Made by a program: the position numbers and the translations under genes. Below are positions 20,532-30,965 of a stretch of DNA of 64,000 nt, piece after piece. Position 1 is the stretch's first letter. Each line of letters begins with the position of its first letter. Below the pieces are notes generated by a model. It saw only the letters and a list, made by a program, of their open reading frames with translations. It made no database searches and was not told the DNA's origin. The DNA comes from Aeromonas bestiarum (GTDB lineage: Bacteria > Pseudomonadota > Gammaproteobacteria > Enterobacterales > Aeromonadaceae), in contig NZ_CDDA01000015.1 of the NCBI RefSeq assembly GCF_000819745.1, forward strand, positions 1 to 64,000, read 5' to 3'.

Positions 20532-20978
20532 TCAGAAATCGCCGGGCGGCTCCTGTTCTTCCATCAGTTCGAGCAGGTTGATGGCAACCGCAATGAAATC
20601 CGACTCCGTGACTATGCCCACCAGTTTACGCCCCTTGAGCACCGGCAGGCAGCCATATCTGTGGCGCTGCAGGTAGAGCGCCGCCTCCTTGATGCCGGCG
20701 TGGGGATCCACGCTTGCCACCTGGCGGGTCATGATCTCGTCGAGCTGGACGCTGTCGGTGAATTCCGCTTCCCGCTCCGGGTTGATGAGCAGCAGCTTGG
20801 ACTCGCGGGTGGCCAGGATGTCGGTGAGGGTGACCAGACCCAGCAGGTGATGGTGTTCGTCGACGATGGGGATGTGGCGGATCCGCTCCTGCTGCATCAG
20901 ATCCATCGCCTGCTTGACGCTGTTTTCCGGACCCAGAGTGAAGGGATGTTCTGTCATGATCTCGGATAAGGTCATCAT
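20532..20978 (-). CDS. CBS domain pair protein
   Basis: 148 residues made almost entirely of two CBS domains (residues about 8-60 and 80-140). Typical motifs are IRHIPIVDEHHHLLGLVTLTDIL in the first and YGCLPVLKGRKLVGIVTESDFI in the second. Such Bateman modules usually bind adenine nucleotides and regulate a partner; a stand-alone pair has no enzyme activity of its own. The acidic tail (LMEEQEPPGDF) is short. AAGGAGG lies ahead of the first of two adjacent ATG codons. It is monocistronic and its target is unknown. Confidence 0.85.
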   Translation of the reverse strand: MMTLSEIMTEHPFTLGPENSVKQAMDLMQQERIRHIPIVDEHHHLLGLVTLTDILATRESKLLLINPEREAEFTDSVQLDEIMTRQVASVDPHAGIKEAALYLQRHRYGCLPVLKGRKLVGIVTESDFIAVAINLLELMEEQEPPGDF

Positions 20979-21189
20979 GGTGGGCCTCCTTGTGTATCTG
21001 CTTTCACCCTAGCCCAGCCCTCACAGGCAAAACATGATCAGGGTCAATACAAAACCTTAAAGGTTTTTTAACTGGCCCTGCTTCACATAATTGCTCGCTA
21101 TCCCTTGTCTCTCTTGGGTTTTTGGTCTTTTGGGTTGCCTTGGAAGAGGGGGATAACTAGACTAGCCGCCGATTCCCCCGAGGTGAAAG

Positions 21190-22257
21190 ATGCAAGTATC
21201 CGATTTTCATTTTGATCTGCCAGACGAGCTGATTGCCCGCTATCCGATGGCAGAGCGTACCGCCAGCCGCCTGTTGCAGCTCGATGGTCAAAGCGGCGCC
21301 CTGCGCCATGGTCAATTTGTGGATGTGCTGGACCAGCTCAACCCCGGCGATCTGCTGGTATTCAACAACACCCGTGTCATTCCGGCGCGCATGTTTGGCC
21401 AGAAGGCCAGCGGCGGCAAGCTGGAGGTGCTGGTGGAGCGCATCCTGGACGAACACAGCGTGCTGGCTCACGTGCGCTCTTCCAAATCGCCCAAGCCCGG
21501 CACCCGTCTCATTCTGGATGGTGGGCCCGACGGTGAGAAAGTCGAAGCCGAGATGCGGGCCCGCCACGATGCCCTGTTCGAGATCCATTTCCAGGACCCG
21601 CGCCCTGTGCTGGAGATTTTGGAAGCCATAGGCCACATGCCGCTGCCGCCCTATATCGACAGGCCCGATGAGGATGCCGACAAGGAGCGCTATCAGACCG
21701 TTTACAACCAGAAGCCGGGCGCCGTGGCGGCGCCGACCGCCGGCCTGCACTTCGACGAGCCGCTGCTGGCAAAGATCCGTGCCAAGGGGGTTGAAACGGC
21801 CTTCGTCACCCTGCATGTAGGGGCGGGGACCTTCCAGCCGGTGCGGGTGGACAAGATTGAAGATCACCACATGCACTCGGAATATGCCGAAGTGCCGCAG
21901 GAGGTGGTGGATGCCATAGCCGCAACGCGCGCCCGCGGTGGCCGGGTGATTGCGGTGGGCACCACCTCGGTGCGATCGCTGGAGAGCGCCGCCAAGGTGA
22001 GCCTGGCTCAAGGCAAGCCGCTGGCGCCGTTTTTCAGCGACACCGACATCTTCATCTTCCCCGGCTACCAGTTCCAGGTGGTCGATGCCATGGTCACCAA
22101 CTTCCATCTGCCGGAGTCGACCCTGATCATGCTGGTCAGCGCTTTCGCCGGGTACGATCACGTGATGGCGGCCTATCAGGCGGCCGTGACCGAAAATTAC
22201 CGTTTCTTCAGCTACGGGGACGCCATGTTCGTCACCCGTCGCCGGGCGGTGGCATAA
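21190..22257 (+). CDS. queA: S-adenosylmethionine:tRNA ribosyltransferase-isomerase QueA
   Basis: 355 residues. QueA moves the ribosyl part of SAM to preQ1 in tRNA, making epoxyqueuosine. The family landmarks [22 protein letters not shown] (N-terminus), [32 protein letters not shown] and [13 protein letters not shown] are all present. Length matches E. coli QueA (356). GAGGTGAAAG supports the ATG. It heads the queA-tgt-yajC-secD-secF cluster, conserved in gammaproteobacteria. Confidence 0.96.
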   Translation: MQVSDFHFDLPDELIARYPMAERTASRLLQLDGQSGALRHGQFVDVLDQLNPGDLLVFNNTRVIPARMFGQKASGGKLEVLVERILDEHSVLAHVRSSKSPKPGTRLILDGGPDGEKVEAEMRARHDALFEIHFQDPRPVLEILEAIGHMPLPPYIDRPDEDADKERYQTVYNQKPGAVAAPTAGLHFDEPLLAKIRAKGVETAFVTLHVGAGTFQPVRVDKIEDHHMHSEYAEVPQEVVDAIAATRARGGRVIAVGTTSVRSLESAAKVSLAQGKPLAPFFSDTDIFIFPGYQFQVVDAMVTNFHLPESTLIMLVSAFAGYDHVMAAYQAAVTENYRFFSYGDAMFVTRRRAVA

Positions 22258-22312
22258 GCCTCGCCCTTTATACCGGGCCTTCGGGCTCTCTATTGTCAGA
22301 CTGTTTCTCTGA

Positions 22313-23464
<1,152 letters not shown>

Positions 23465-23514
23465 CAACGATATATAAGCCAGTTCTCAAATCTACATCAA
23501 TAAGAGGTTGTTAA

Positions 23515-23850
23515 ATGAGCATTATCTCCAAGGCGTATGCAGAAGGCGCAGTTCCGGGTGCACAGGGTGGTGGTATGGAAATGATCATCATGCTGGCCGT
23601 GTTCGGCCTTATTTTCTACTTCATGATCTATCGTCCCCAGGCCAAGCGCGCCAAGACTCATCGTGATCTGATGAGCTCCCTCTCCAAGGGTGATGAAGTG
23701 CTCACTTCCGGTGGCCTGGTCGGCAAGATTGCCAAGGTCTCCGCCGATAGCGAATACCTGGTGCTGGCCCTGAATGATCAGACTCAAGTCACCATCAAAC
23801 GTGATTTCGTCTCTGCCGTTCTGCCCAAGGGTTCTATTCAGTCCCTTTAA
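23515..23850 (+). CDS. yajC: Preprotein translocase accessory protein YajC
   Basis: 111 residues with one N-terminal membrane helix (about residues 20-40, MIIMLAVFGLIFYFMIYRPQ) and a cytosolic tail. YajC associates with SecDF and with the SecYEG holotranslocon. The RPQAKRAKTHRDLMSSLSKGDEVLTSGGLVGKI stretch in this protein is the family hallmark (residues about 42-70). A GAGG a few bases ahead supports the ATG. It lies 50 bases after tgt and 18 before secD. Confidence 0.95.
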   Translation: MSIISKAYAEGAVPGAQGGGMEMIIMLAVFGLIFYFMIYRPQAKRAKTHRDLMSSLSKGDEVLTSGGLVGKIAKVSADSEYLVLALNDQTQVTIKRDFVSAVLPKGSIQSL

Positions 23851-23868
23851 TCTCCCGAGGAGCACAGC

Positions 23869-25722
23869 GTGTTAAATCGCTATCCGCTGTGGAAATACCT
23901 GATGGTGGTCTTCGTGATCGCCATCGGTTTTCTATATGCAGCCCCCAATCTTTACGGCGAAGACCCGGCCTTGCAGATCTCTGCCAGCCGGGGTGCCGAA
24001 GTCAAGCTAGAGACGCTTGATCTGGTGAAAGAGACGCTGGATGCGGCTCAGATCCCGGTCAAGCATGCTGCGTTCGAACACGGTTTCATTCTGATCCGTT
24101 TCAAGAACACCGAAGAACAGCTCAAGGCGCGCGACGTCGTCGCCAACAAGCTGGGCGACAACTTCATTACCGCTCTCAACCTGGCACCCTCCACGCCAGC
24201 CTGGCTCGAAGCCATCGGTGCCAACCCGCTCAAGCTGGGTCTTGACCTGCGCGGCGGCGTGCACTTCCTGATGGAAGTGGACATGGCCGAGGCGCTGACC
24301 AAGCAGCAAGAGCAGATGGTGCAGGATTTCCGCGCCGAGCTGCGTACCCAGAAGATCCGTTATTCCGGCGTGCGCCGGGCCGGTGATCAGGTACAGGTGC
24401 TGTTCCGCGATGAAGCGGATCAGGCCAAGGCGGTCTCTCACCTGCGTCGTCAGAACCCTGATCTGACCTTTACCACAGAGCAGAAGGGGGATGAGTTCAT
24501 CCTGCTGGCGGGTCTGAGTGAAGCCAAGATCAAGGAAGTGAAGAAGTACGCCCTCGAGCAGAACATCACCATCATCCGTAACCGGGTGAACGAGCTGGGT
24601 GTGGCCGAGCCGCTGGTACAACAGCAGGGTGCCGAGCGCATCGTGGTGGAACTGCCCGGTATTCAGGACACGGCCCGTGCCAAGGAGATCCTGGGCGCGA
24701 CCGCGACCCTGGAATTCCACATGGTCGATGAGACTGCCGACATCCAGGCTGCCGCCGATGGCCGGGTGCCACCGAGCTCCAAGGTCTACAACGATCGCAA
24801 CGGCCGTCCCGTCGTGCTGCAAAAGCGCATCATACTGACCGGTGACCACATAGTGGGTGCCCAGTCTGGTTTCGACGAATACAGCCGTCCCCAGGTCAAC
24901 ATCAAGCTCGATGGCCAGGGTGGCAACAAGATGGCCAACTTTACCAAGGACAACGTCGGTAAAGGCATGGCTACCGTGTTCATCGAATACAAGCCGGTTG
25001 GTCAGCCGGGTCCGGATGGCAAACGCAAGTTCCGCAAGCAGGAGGAGGTGATCAACGTCGCCACTATCCAGTCGCGTCTTGGCAGCCAGTTCCGCATTAC
25101 CGGTATCGACAACGCCAACGAAGCCCACAACCTGGCGCTGCTGTTGCGTGCCGGTGCCCTGATAGCCCCGATCCAGATCGTCGAAGAGCGCACCATAGGC
25201 CCGAGCCTGGGTCAGCAGAACATCGACAGCGGTATGGAAGCCATCGGCTGGGCCATGCTGGTGATCGTGCTGTTCATGGGGATCTACTACCGTGCATTCG
25301 GCTGGGTGGCCAACCTGGCGCTCACCATGAACCTGGTGCTGATCGTCGGCATCATGTCGATGATCCCCGGGGCCACCATGACACTGCCGGGCATTGCCGG
25401 TATCGTCCTGACGCTGGGTATGGCGGTGGATGCCAACGTGCTGATCTACGAGCGTATTCGTGAAGAAATCCGCAACGGTCGCGGGGTGCAGCAAGCCATC
25501 CATCTGGGCTTCGACCGCGCCTTCTCGACCATAGCCGACTCCAACGTCACCTCGCTCATCACCTGCGTGATCCTGTTCGGTATCGGCACCGGCGCCATCA
25601 AGGGCTTTGCCCTGACGCTGGGCATTGGTCTGAGTGCCTCCATGTTTACGGCCATCACGGTATCCCGCGCCATCATCAACCTGGCCTGGGGTGGACGGCG
25701 CATCGACAAGCTGCCGATCTAA
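23869..25722 (+). CDS. secD: Protein translocase subunit SecD
   Basis: 617 residues, RND-superfamily membrane protein that with SecF uses the proton gradient to pull secreted proteins into the periplasm. One N-terminal helix (residues about 8-25), a large periplasmic domain with the repeat [15 protein letters not shown], and five C-terminal helices including [20 protein letters not shown]. The start codon is GTG with GAGGAGC seven bases ahead. The secF gene begins 10 bases after it. Confidence 0.97.
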   Translation: MLNRYPLWKYLMVVFVIAIGFLYAAPNLYGEDPALQISASRGAEVKLETLDLVKETLDAAQIPVKHAAFEHGFILIRFKNTEEQLKARDVVANKLGDNFITALNLAPSTPAWLEAIGANPLKLGLDLRGGVHFLMEVDMAEALTKQQEQMVQDFRAELRTQKIRYSGVRRAGDQVQVLFRDEADQAKAVSHLRRQNPDLTFTTEQKGDEFILLAGLSEAKIKEVKKYALEQNITIIRNRVNELGVAEPLVQQQGAERIVVELPGIQDTARAKEILGATATLEFHMVDETADIQAAADGRVPPSSKVYNDRNGRPVVLQKRIILTGDHIVGAQSGFDEYSRPQVNIKLDGQGGNKMANFTKDNVGKGMATVFIEYKPVGQPGPDGKRKFRKQEEVINVATIQSRLGSQFRITGIDNANEAHNLALLLRAGALIAPIQIVEERTIGPSLGQQNIDSGMEAIGWAMLVIVLFMGIYYRAFGWVANLALTMNLVLIVGIMSMIPGATMTLPGIAGIVLTLGMAVDANVLIYERIREEIRNGRGVQQAIHLGFDRAFSTIADSNVTSLITCVILFGIGTGAIKGFALTLGIGLSASMFTAITVSRAIINLAWGGRRIDKLPI

Positions 25723-25731
25723 GGAAGAGAC

Positions 25732-26679
25732 ATGTTTCAGATTCTACATTTTGAAAAGCCTATCCCCTTCATGCGCTTCGCCAAGTCGGGAATGGTGTTC
25801 TCTGCCCTGCTGACGATACTCGCCCTGTTCTGCCTGTTCGATCGGGGTCTGAACTGGGGTCTGGACTTCACCGGTGGTACCACCATAGAGGTGGGATTCC
25901 AGCAATCGGTGAGCCTGGACAAGATGCACGAGGCGCTGGATCAGCAGAAGATTGAAGGGGCGACCCTGCAATTCTTCGGCTCCAGCCGTGACGTGCTGGT
26001 GCGCATGACCCCGAAAGAGGGGGTCAAGGTGGAGCAGCAGGGTAACGAAGTGCTGGCTGCAGCCAAGTTGATCGATCAGAGCGCCGTGCTCAAGCGCGTC
26101 GAATTCGTCGGCCCCTCGGTGGGTGACGAGCTGGCGACCGACGGTGCCCTGGCCATGCTGGCCTCCATCATCTGTATCCTGATCTACGTGGCGGTGCGCT
26201 TCGAATGGCGTCTGGCCATGGGGGGCATACTCTCCCTGGCGCACGATGTGATCATCACCCTCGGCATCTTCGCCTACTTCCAGTACGAGTTTGACTTGAC
26301 CGTGCTGGCGGCGCTGATGACGCTGGTGGGTTACTCCCTGAACGATACCATAGTGGTGTTCGACCGGCTGCGGGAGAACTTTCGCAAGGTGCGCAAGGGA
26401 AATACCAGCGAAATCATGGATCTTTCCATGACCGAGACCCTGAGCCGGACCATCATCACCTCGGGGTTGACCTTCGTGGTGGTAGTGGCGCTGCTGCTCA
26501 AGGGCGGTCCGCTGATCCACGGTTTTGCCATCGCCATGGTGATCGGGGTGGCCTTCGGGACCTACTCCTCCATCTATGTGGCGAGTGCCTCAGCCATGTT
26601 CTTCGGGGTCAAGCGGGAGCACATGCTGCCGACCCAGGTGGAAAAAGAGGGCGCGGATCAGCAAGAGATCCTGCCGTAA
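25732..26679 (+). CDS. secF: Protein translocase subunit SecF
   Basis: 315 residues, six membrane helices. Family motifs are GLNWGLDFTGGTTIEVGF after the first helix and the helix-4 segment VGYSLNDTIVVFDRLREN, equivalent to the proton-relay region of SecD. It forms the SecDF complex and closes the cluster; a terminator follows within 30 bases. Confidence 0.97.
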   Translation: MFQILHFEKPIPFMRFAKSGMVFSALLTILALFCLFDRGLNWGLDFTGGTTIEVGFQQSVSLDKMHEALDQQKIEGATLQFFGSSRDVLVRMTPKEGVKVEQQGNEVLAAAKLIDQSAVLKRVEFVGPSVGDELATDGALAMLASIICILIYVAVRFEWRLAMGGILSLAHDVIITLGIFAYFQYEFDLTVLAALMTLVGYSLNDTIVVFDRLRENFRKVRKGNTSEIMDLSMTETLSRTIITSGLTFVVVVALLLKGGPLIHGFAIAMVIGVAFGTYSSIYVASASAMFFGVKREHMLPTQVEKEGADQQEILP

Positions 26680-26684
26680 ACGAC

Positions 26685-26710
26685 AAGGGCGCCGCGAGGC
26701 GCCCTTTCTC
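26685..26710 (+). terminator. Terminator after secF
   Basis: AAGGGCGCC / GGCGCCCTT stem with a 4-base loop and a short TCTCTT run. Confidence 0.75.
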
Positions 26711-26778
26711 TTATGGCCCGGGTGAGTCATTATGCTCCCCGTTACCCATCTCCTATCATCCAAGGCAAGGAGCAAGCC

Positions 26779-27147
26779 ATGCAACACAATCCCCGTTTTC
26801 TGGCGCTGGTAGAGGCCGTTCGCACCCAGGTGCAAGAGACAGACGTGCATCAGATCAAACGCTGGCAGGATGAGGGGCGCGCCTTTCATCTTATTGACGT
26901 GCGGGAAGAGAGCGAGTGGGCAAGGGGCCATCTGCCCGGGGCCGAATACCTGGGCCGCGGCGTGATCGAGCGTGACATAGAGACTCGCTATCCTGATCCG
27001 GCCACCGAGCTCTATCTCTATTGTGGTGGGGGCTTTCGCTCCATCCTGGTGGCGGATAACCTGCAGAAGATGGGTTATAGCCGGGTTGTCAGCGTAGATG
27101 GTGGCTTTCGGGGCTGGTGTGATGCCGGATACCCTGTCGAATCCTGA
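26779..27147 (+). CDS. Rhodanese-like domain protein
   Basis: 122 residues, single rhodanese domain. The catalytic cysteine is C82 in YLYCGGGFRS, preceded by the HLIDVREESEWARGHLPGA segment typical of the fold. It could transfer persulfide sulfur, but the loop CGGGFR is not diagnostic for any one substrate. The start at 26779 has AAGGAG at 26766-26771. It is probably the first gene of a short unit with nlpI. Confidence 0.88.
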   Translation: MQHNPRFLALVEAVRTQVQETDVHQIKRWQDEGRAFHLIDVREESEWARGHLPGAEYLGRGVIERDIETRYPDPATELYLYCGGGFRSILVADNLQKMGYSRVVSVDGGFRGWCDAGYPVES

Positions 27148-27175
27148 TTTATTTGAGGGAGAGAGGATCAGCCAC

Positions 27176-27241
27176 ATGACAAAGTGTCGGTTGACCTTTA
27201 CCATATGCGGGGTCAAGCGTAAGCGTCGGAGTGTTCATTGA
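27176..27241 (+). CDS. Possible 21-codon leader ORF overlapping nlpI
   Basis: A 21-codon frame begins with ATG after a purine-rich GAGGGAGAGAGGA stretch and ends in TGA at 27239-27241, overlapping the TTG start of nlpI by TTGA. The peptide is basic at its C-terminus (KRKRRSVH) and resembles nothing I know. The layout suggests translational coupling. It could be fortuitous. Confidence 0.35.
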   Translation: MTKCRLTFTICGVKRKRRSVH

Positions 27242-28185
27242 ACGTCAGGAAAGGGATTGGATACCTCCTTGGTATCCTGTTGCTGCTCCCCATGTGGGGT
27301 TGCAGCAGTAGCAGTCAGGTTGAAGCGCCTCAAGTTCCCAAGCCGCAACCCGCTTCACTGGTATTGGCGACCCCCCTGCAGGTCTCTTACCAGAGCGAGT
27401 TGGCGTTGGCGCGACTCGGGCAGATGCTCGGTGAGATGGAATTGACCACAGAGCAACGGGCTGAACTGTTTTATGAGCGTGCCGTGGTGTTTGATCGGGT
27501 TGGCTTGCGCTCCCTAGCGAGGCTGGATTTCAACCGGGCCTTGCGGGAGAAACCGGATTTTGCCGAGGCCTACAACTTCATCGGCGTCTATCTGGTGCAG
27601 CAGCAGAATTATGACGAAGCCTACGAGGCATTTGATTCCGCCCTCGAGCTGGCTCCCGATTATGACTATGCCTATCTCAACCGTGGCATAGCGCTCTATT
27701 ACGGCAATCGTCCCGAGCTGGCCGCAGCCGATATGAAACGCTTCTATGAAGCGCAGCCGGAAGATCCCTATCGGGTGATCTGGCTCTATCTGGCCGAGCA
27801 GAAGCTCAATGCGCCGGCCGCCATGAGCCGGATGCGCGAGCGTCTCAACAAGTATGACGACGACGCCTGGAACTGGGATCTGGTTCGCCTCTACACAGGC
27901 GAGCTCAATGCGACCCAGTTGATGGGCAACGTGGTGAAAGGGGTGAAGGACAACCGGGAACTTGCCGAGCGCCTGTGTGAAACCTACTTCTACCTCGGCA
28001 AGTTTGAACTGGCCAAGGGCAACCGCAAGGAAGCCATCAGCTACTTCAAGCTGGCACTCGCCAACAACGTGTACGACTTCATCGAGCACAGGTATGCCCT
28101 GCTCGAGCTGGAGCTGATGGCGCGCAAACCCTTGCCGCCGGGTGCCCAGAGTGCACAGGGCAAGAGCAGCAAGCAGGCCTCCTGA
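27238..28185 (+). CDS. nlpI: Lipoprotein NlpI
   Basis: 315 residues. A signal peptide ends in a lipobox at LPMWGC (lipidated Cys near 22). The mature protein has four to five TPR repeats; YERAVVFDRVGLRSLARLDFNRAL, YNFIGVYLVQQQNYDEAYEAFDSALEL and YAYLNRGIALYYGNR align with E. coli NlpI. NlpI is an outer-membrane adaptor that brings peptidoglycan hydrolases such as MepS to the protease Prc. The start is a TTG with CGGAG ahead; no ATG gives an intact signal peptide. In E. coli nlpI follows pnp; here it follows a rhodanese gene. Confidence 0.92.
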   Translation: MNVRKGIGYLLGILLLLPMWGCSSSSQVEAPQVPKPQPASLVLATPLQVSYQSELALARLGQMLGEMELTTEQRAELFYERAVVFDRVGLRSLARLDFNRALREKPDFAEAYNFIGVYLVQQQNYDEAYEAFDSALELAPDYDYAYLNRGIALYYGNRPELAAADMKRFYEAQPEDPYRVIWLYLAEQKLNAPAAMSRMRERLNKYDDDAWNWDLVRLYTGELNATQLMGNVVKGVKDNRELAERLCETYFYLGKFELAKGNRKEAISYFKLALANNVYDFIEHRYALLELELMARKPLPPGAQSAQGKSSKQAS

Positions 28186-28205
28186 TTGCAGGCTCTCGCG
28201 ATGTA

Positions 28206-28233
28206 AAAAAGGCCTCACAATGAGGCCTTTTTG
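28206..28233 (+). terminator. Terminator of nlpI
   Basis: AAGGCCTCA / TGAGGCCTT stem flanked by A6 and T5, usable on both strands, 21 bases past nlpI. Confidence 0.85.
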
Positions 28234-28234
28234 C

Positions 28235-28304
28235 TGTCTGCGTTCTGGCATGGATGCGGTGTTATTCCAGCAGGCTTATGCCGGGGATATTTGGCACCAG
28301 CCTC
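28235..28304 (-). pseudogene. Degenerate second copy of the ubiV 3' end
   Basis: About 70 bases repeat, imperfectly, the 3' end of ubiV plus its flank found at 28326-28390. Shared stretches include TTCTGGCATG versus CTCTGGCATG, GTGTTATTCCA and ATGCCGGGGAT. Copies lie 91 bases apart. Read on the minus strand the copy still encodes an IPGxSLxE-stop ending like ubiV (IPGMSLVE). It has no start of its own. Confidence 0.6.
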
Positions 28305-28352
28305 CGTGGCAACCGCGCCCAGGCCTGTCTGCACTCTGGCATGGGAGTAGTG

Positions 28353-29225
28353 TTATTCCACCAGGCTCATGCCGGGGATCTGGCGCCAGTAACCGTTGCA
28401 GTCTCGCTCCTGCTGCAGGGGGAGAGGAGCCTGACCCTGCACATTGGCCTTGAAGCTGGCCAGCATTTCCAGTGTCCCCATCCCTTCGGGAGAGAGGCGC
28501 ACCACGTCCACCAGACCATCCATTGTTTTGAGCTCGTTGCCCAGGTTGTAGCAGTAGCCGGACTGGGTCTGGATACCGTTGAGGTTGAACACCTTCTGCC
28601 CCTCGCGGCTGCTGGCCAGCCGGCCTGTGGGGTAGTGGATGCAGGCGAGCTCGCAGCTGTCCTTGGGCTTGTCGAGGGAGCGGGCGGTGAAGCAGCGCGC
28701 CGAGTAGGCGAGCGGCAGGTGGCCGTAGGCGAACACCTCCACTTCGAACTGCTGGCGAGCGCTGCCCAGATCCTGATTGAGCTGCACCAGCCAGTCGCGC
28801 GACAGCTCCACCGGCATCACCCAGCGTGTCATCCCCTGTTTGAGCAGCATGCGCAGCACGTCGGCGTTGTAGGCATTGATGGCCGGGCCGCAGACAAACG
28901 GGAGCCCCGCCTCCCTGGCAAGTTGTACCGTGCCCAGATCGTTGGCCTCGACCATGAGATCGCCATTGTCGACCAGCCGCTTCACCTCCTTGAGCTCCGA
29001 GGGGGCCGAGATCAGCGCCAGGGTGGAGAGCACCACCTGCTTGCCCGAGGTCGCCACCTGGCGGGCGAGGGCGATCCAGTCATCTACTTTCAGTTCGCGG
29101 CGCTTGCTGCAGACGGTTTCCCCCAGATAGATGATGTCCGCCTGGCTCTGTGCCGCGGCGTCGTAGAAGGCCAGGGTGTCGGCCTTGGGCCAGTAGAAGA
29201 GCAGAGGCCCGAGAGAGAATTGCAT
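28353..29225 (-). CDS. ubiV: O2-independent ubiquinone biosynthesis protein UbiV
   Basis: 290 residues, U32 peptidase-like family (formerly YhbV). UbiU and UbiV form a heterodimer holding 4Fe-4S clusters and carry out the three ring hydroxylations of ubiquinone synthesis without oxygen. The cysteine pattern CFTARSLDKPKDSCELAC in the middle and a later CYN give the cluster ligands expected for the family. The start at 29225 follows AAGGAGC. It begins 15 bases after ubiU in the same operon. A decayed copy of its 3' end lies just downstream. Confidence 0.93.
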   Translation of the reverse strand: MQFSLGPLLFYWPKADTLAFYDAAAQSQADIIYLGETVCSKRRELKVDDWIALARQVATSGKQVVLSTLALISAPSELKEVKRLVDNGDLMVEANDLGTVQLAREAGLPFVCGPAINAYNADVLRMLLKQGMTRWVMPVELSRDWLVQLNQDLGSARQQFEVEVFAYGHLPLAYSARCFTARSLDKPKDSCELACIHYPTGRLASSREGQKVFNLNGIQTQSGYCYNLGNELKTMDGLVDVVRLSPEGMGTLEMLASFKANVQGQAPLPLQQERDCNGYWRQIPGMSLVE

Positions 29226-29239
29226 GTGGTTGAGCTCCT

Positions 29240-30235
29240 TTATTGCCACTGACGATGATAGGCACCCAGGGTAGTCTGACTCCCCTCGGAGACGCGGGCG
29301 AGCTGGGCATCCCACTCGGCCTTGACGCTGTAAGCCTCTGGATTGGCCTGGTAGGCATCGATGGCCGCGCGCCAGACCCGGGTGACCTGCTCCACGTAGG
29401 CGGGACTGCGCTGGCGCCCCTCGATCTTGACCGACTGGATCCCGGTCTGGAACAGCTCGGGCAAGAGGCCGAGCGTGTTGAGGCTGGTCGGCTCCTCCAG
29501 GGCGTGGTAGGTCTGGCCATCCACCTCGAAGCGACCCTTGCACAGGGTCGGGTAACCGGCGTTTTCACCCGGGCCGTAACGGTCGATCAGCACCTCGTTG
29601 AGGCGGGACTCGAGGCCAGCCGGCGTCTCCTCCCAGCGCACAAACTTGGCCGGTGAGCAGGCACCCACGGTATTGGGACTCTCGCCTGTCATGTAGGAGG
29701 AGAGATAGCAGCGCCCCTCGGCCATGATGCAGAGGCTGCCAAAGGCGAACACCTCGAGGCCGACATCGGTCTCGCGGGCCAGCTGTCTGACCTGATGCAT
29801 GGAGAGCACCCGTGGCAACACCACCCGGCCGACGTTGAAATGCTGCTGATAGAAGCGGATGGCAGCGGCATTGGTGGCGCTGGCCTGCACAGAGACATGC
29901 AGCTCCATGTCCGGATGATGGCGACTGGCGTAATCGAGCACGGCGAGATCGGCGATGATCAGGGCGTTGGCACCGAGTGCCACCCCCCGGTCCACAGCCT
30001 GCTTCCATCTGGCATCCGAGCCCGGGTGGGCGAAGGTATTGATGGCGATGTGCAGCTTGCGGCCATGCTGGTGCACGTAGTCCACCGCTTTTTCCAGCTT
30101 GCTGTCGGTGAAGTTGAGGCCGGCAAAGTGGCGGGCATTGGTGTCATCCTTGAAACCGATGTAAACCGCATCGGCCCCGTTATCCACGGCTGTTTTCAGT
30201 GCCGGCAAACTGCCTGCCGGACAGAGTAATTCCAT
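29240..30235 (-). CDS. ubiU: O2-independent ubiquinone biosynthesis protein UbiU
   Basis: 331 residues, U32 peptidase-like family (formerly YhbU). The N-terminus MELLCPAGSLPALKTAVDNG and the later motif FAFGSLCIMAEGRCYLSSY with GACSPAKFVRWE give the family's cluster cysteines. Partner of UbiV in anaerobic ubiquinone hydroxylation. The gene is divergent from ubiT across 190 bases, as in E. coli. FNR activation is known there; I do not see a good FNR box in this spacer. Confidence 0.94.
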   Translation of the reverse strand: MELLCPAGSLPALKTAVDNGADAVYIGFKDDTNARHFAGLNFTDSKLEKAVDYVHQHGRKLHIAINTFAHPGSDARWKQAVDRGVALGANALIIADLAVLDYASRHHPDMELHVSVQASATNAAAIRFYQQHFNVGRVVLPRVLSMHQVRQLARETDVGLEVFAFGSLCIMAEGRCYLSSYMTGESPNTVGACSPAKFVRWEETPAGLESRLNEVLIDRYGPGENAGYPTLCKGRFEVDGQTYHALEEPTSLNTLGLLPELFQTGIQSVKIEGRQRSPAYVEQVTRVWRAAIDAYQANPEAYSVKAEWDAQLARVSEGSQTTLGAYHRQWQ

Positions 30236-30425
30236 CGGGTACGCTCCGAGAGGGCAAAAAATGCAAAAGTGGCCCGATTGTATTCATCGATGCCTTCCCA
30301 CTTTTTGACCTGAGGCAGCTTTGTGTGGCTTTACCCTTCTTGAGGTAAGTCGGCACAAGTTTGATTTCCAACAGGATCCAGAGCGTGGCCCTGTGTTTGA
30401 ATGCGCAAAAAACTGGGAGTTTATC

Positions 30426-30965
30426 GTGTTTCAACAACTGCAATGTCGCCTGGTCGAACAGGCTCCCCGCTTTCTGCGCCGCCCTCTCAAGTTGGTGCCG
30501 TTTGCGCTGCAGCAGAACCTGATGGAGCGCCTGCTGGCGCGGGTGTTCAAGGAAGCCATCCAGGATGGTGACTTCGAGTTTCTGGCCAGCAAATGGCTCA
30601 AGGTCGAGGTATCGGATCTCGAGCTGTGCTGGTTCATCAGCGAACAGGATGGAAAACTGGTGGTGGCCCGCGATTGTGAGCGGGCGGATGTCTGCTTCAG
30701 CGGCACCACCAACGACCTCATTCTGATCGCCGGTCGCAAGGAAGATCCCGATTCCCTCTTCTTTCAGCGCAAGCTGAAGATTGAAGGGGATACCGAGCTG
30801 GGACTGGAGGTGAAGAACCTGATGGACAGCCTGGATCTGGCTGGCTTGCCGAGCCTGATGCGCTATCCGCTGATGGATCTTGCCACCTTCATCGAACGGG
30901 CACGAACCGCGTCAGCGCAGGAACCGCACTCTGCGCCGACGGGCGGAGTCCCGTCTCAGGTGTGA
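30426..30965 (+). CDS. ubiT: Ubiquinone biosynthesis accessory factor UbiT
   Basis: 179 residues with an SCP2 lipid-binding domain (about residues 30-140), formerly YhbT. UbiT is thought to present hydrophobic intermediates to the anaerobic UbiUV system. The stretch LIAGRKEDPDSLFFQRKLKIEGDTELGLEVKNLMDSLDL is close to E. coli UbiT. A GTG at 30426 with GGAG at 30416-30419 is preferred; an in-frame start 35 codons upstream adds unrelated residues. Its last 54 bases overlap the 3' end of the convergent membrane protein gene. Confidence 0.88.
   Translation: MFQQLQCRLVEQAPRFLRRPLKLVPFALQQNLMERLLARVFKEAIQDGDFEFLASKWLKVEVSDLELCWFISEQDGKLVVARDCERADVCFSGTTNDLILIAGRKEDPDSLFFQRKLKIEGDTELGLEVKNLMDSLDLAGLPSLMRYPLMDLATFIERARTASAQEPHSAPTGGVPSQV

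Noticed and set aside
30236-30425. FNR boxes between ubiU and ubiT
   Set aside because: Only half-sites (such as TTGATT) are seen; no TTGAT-N4-ATCAA palindrome.
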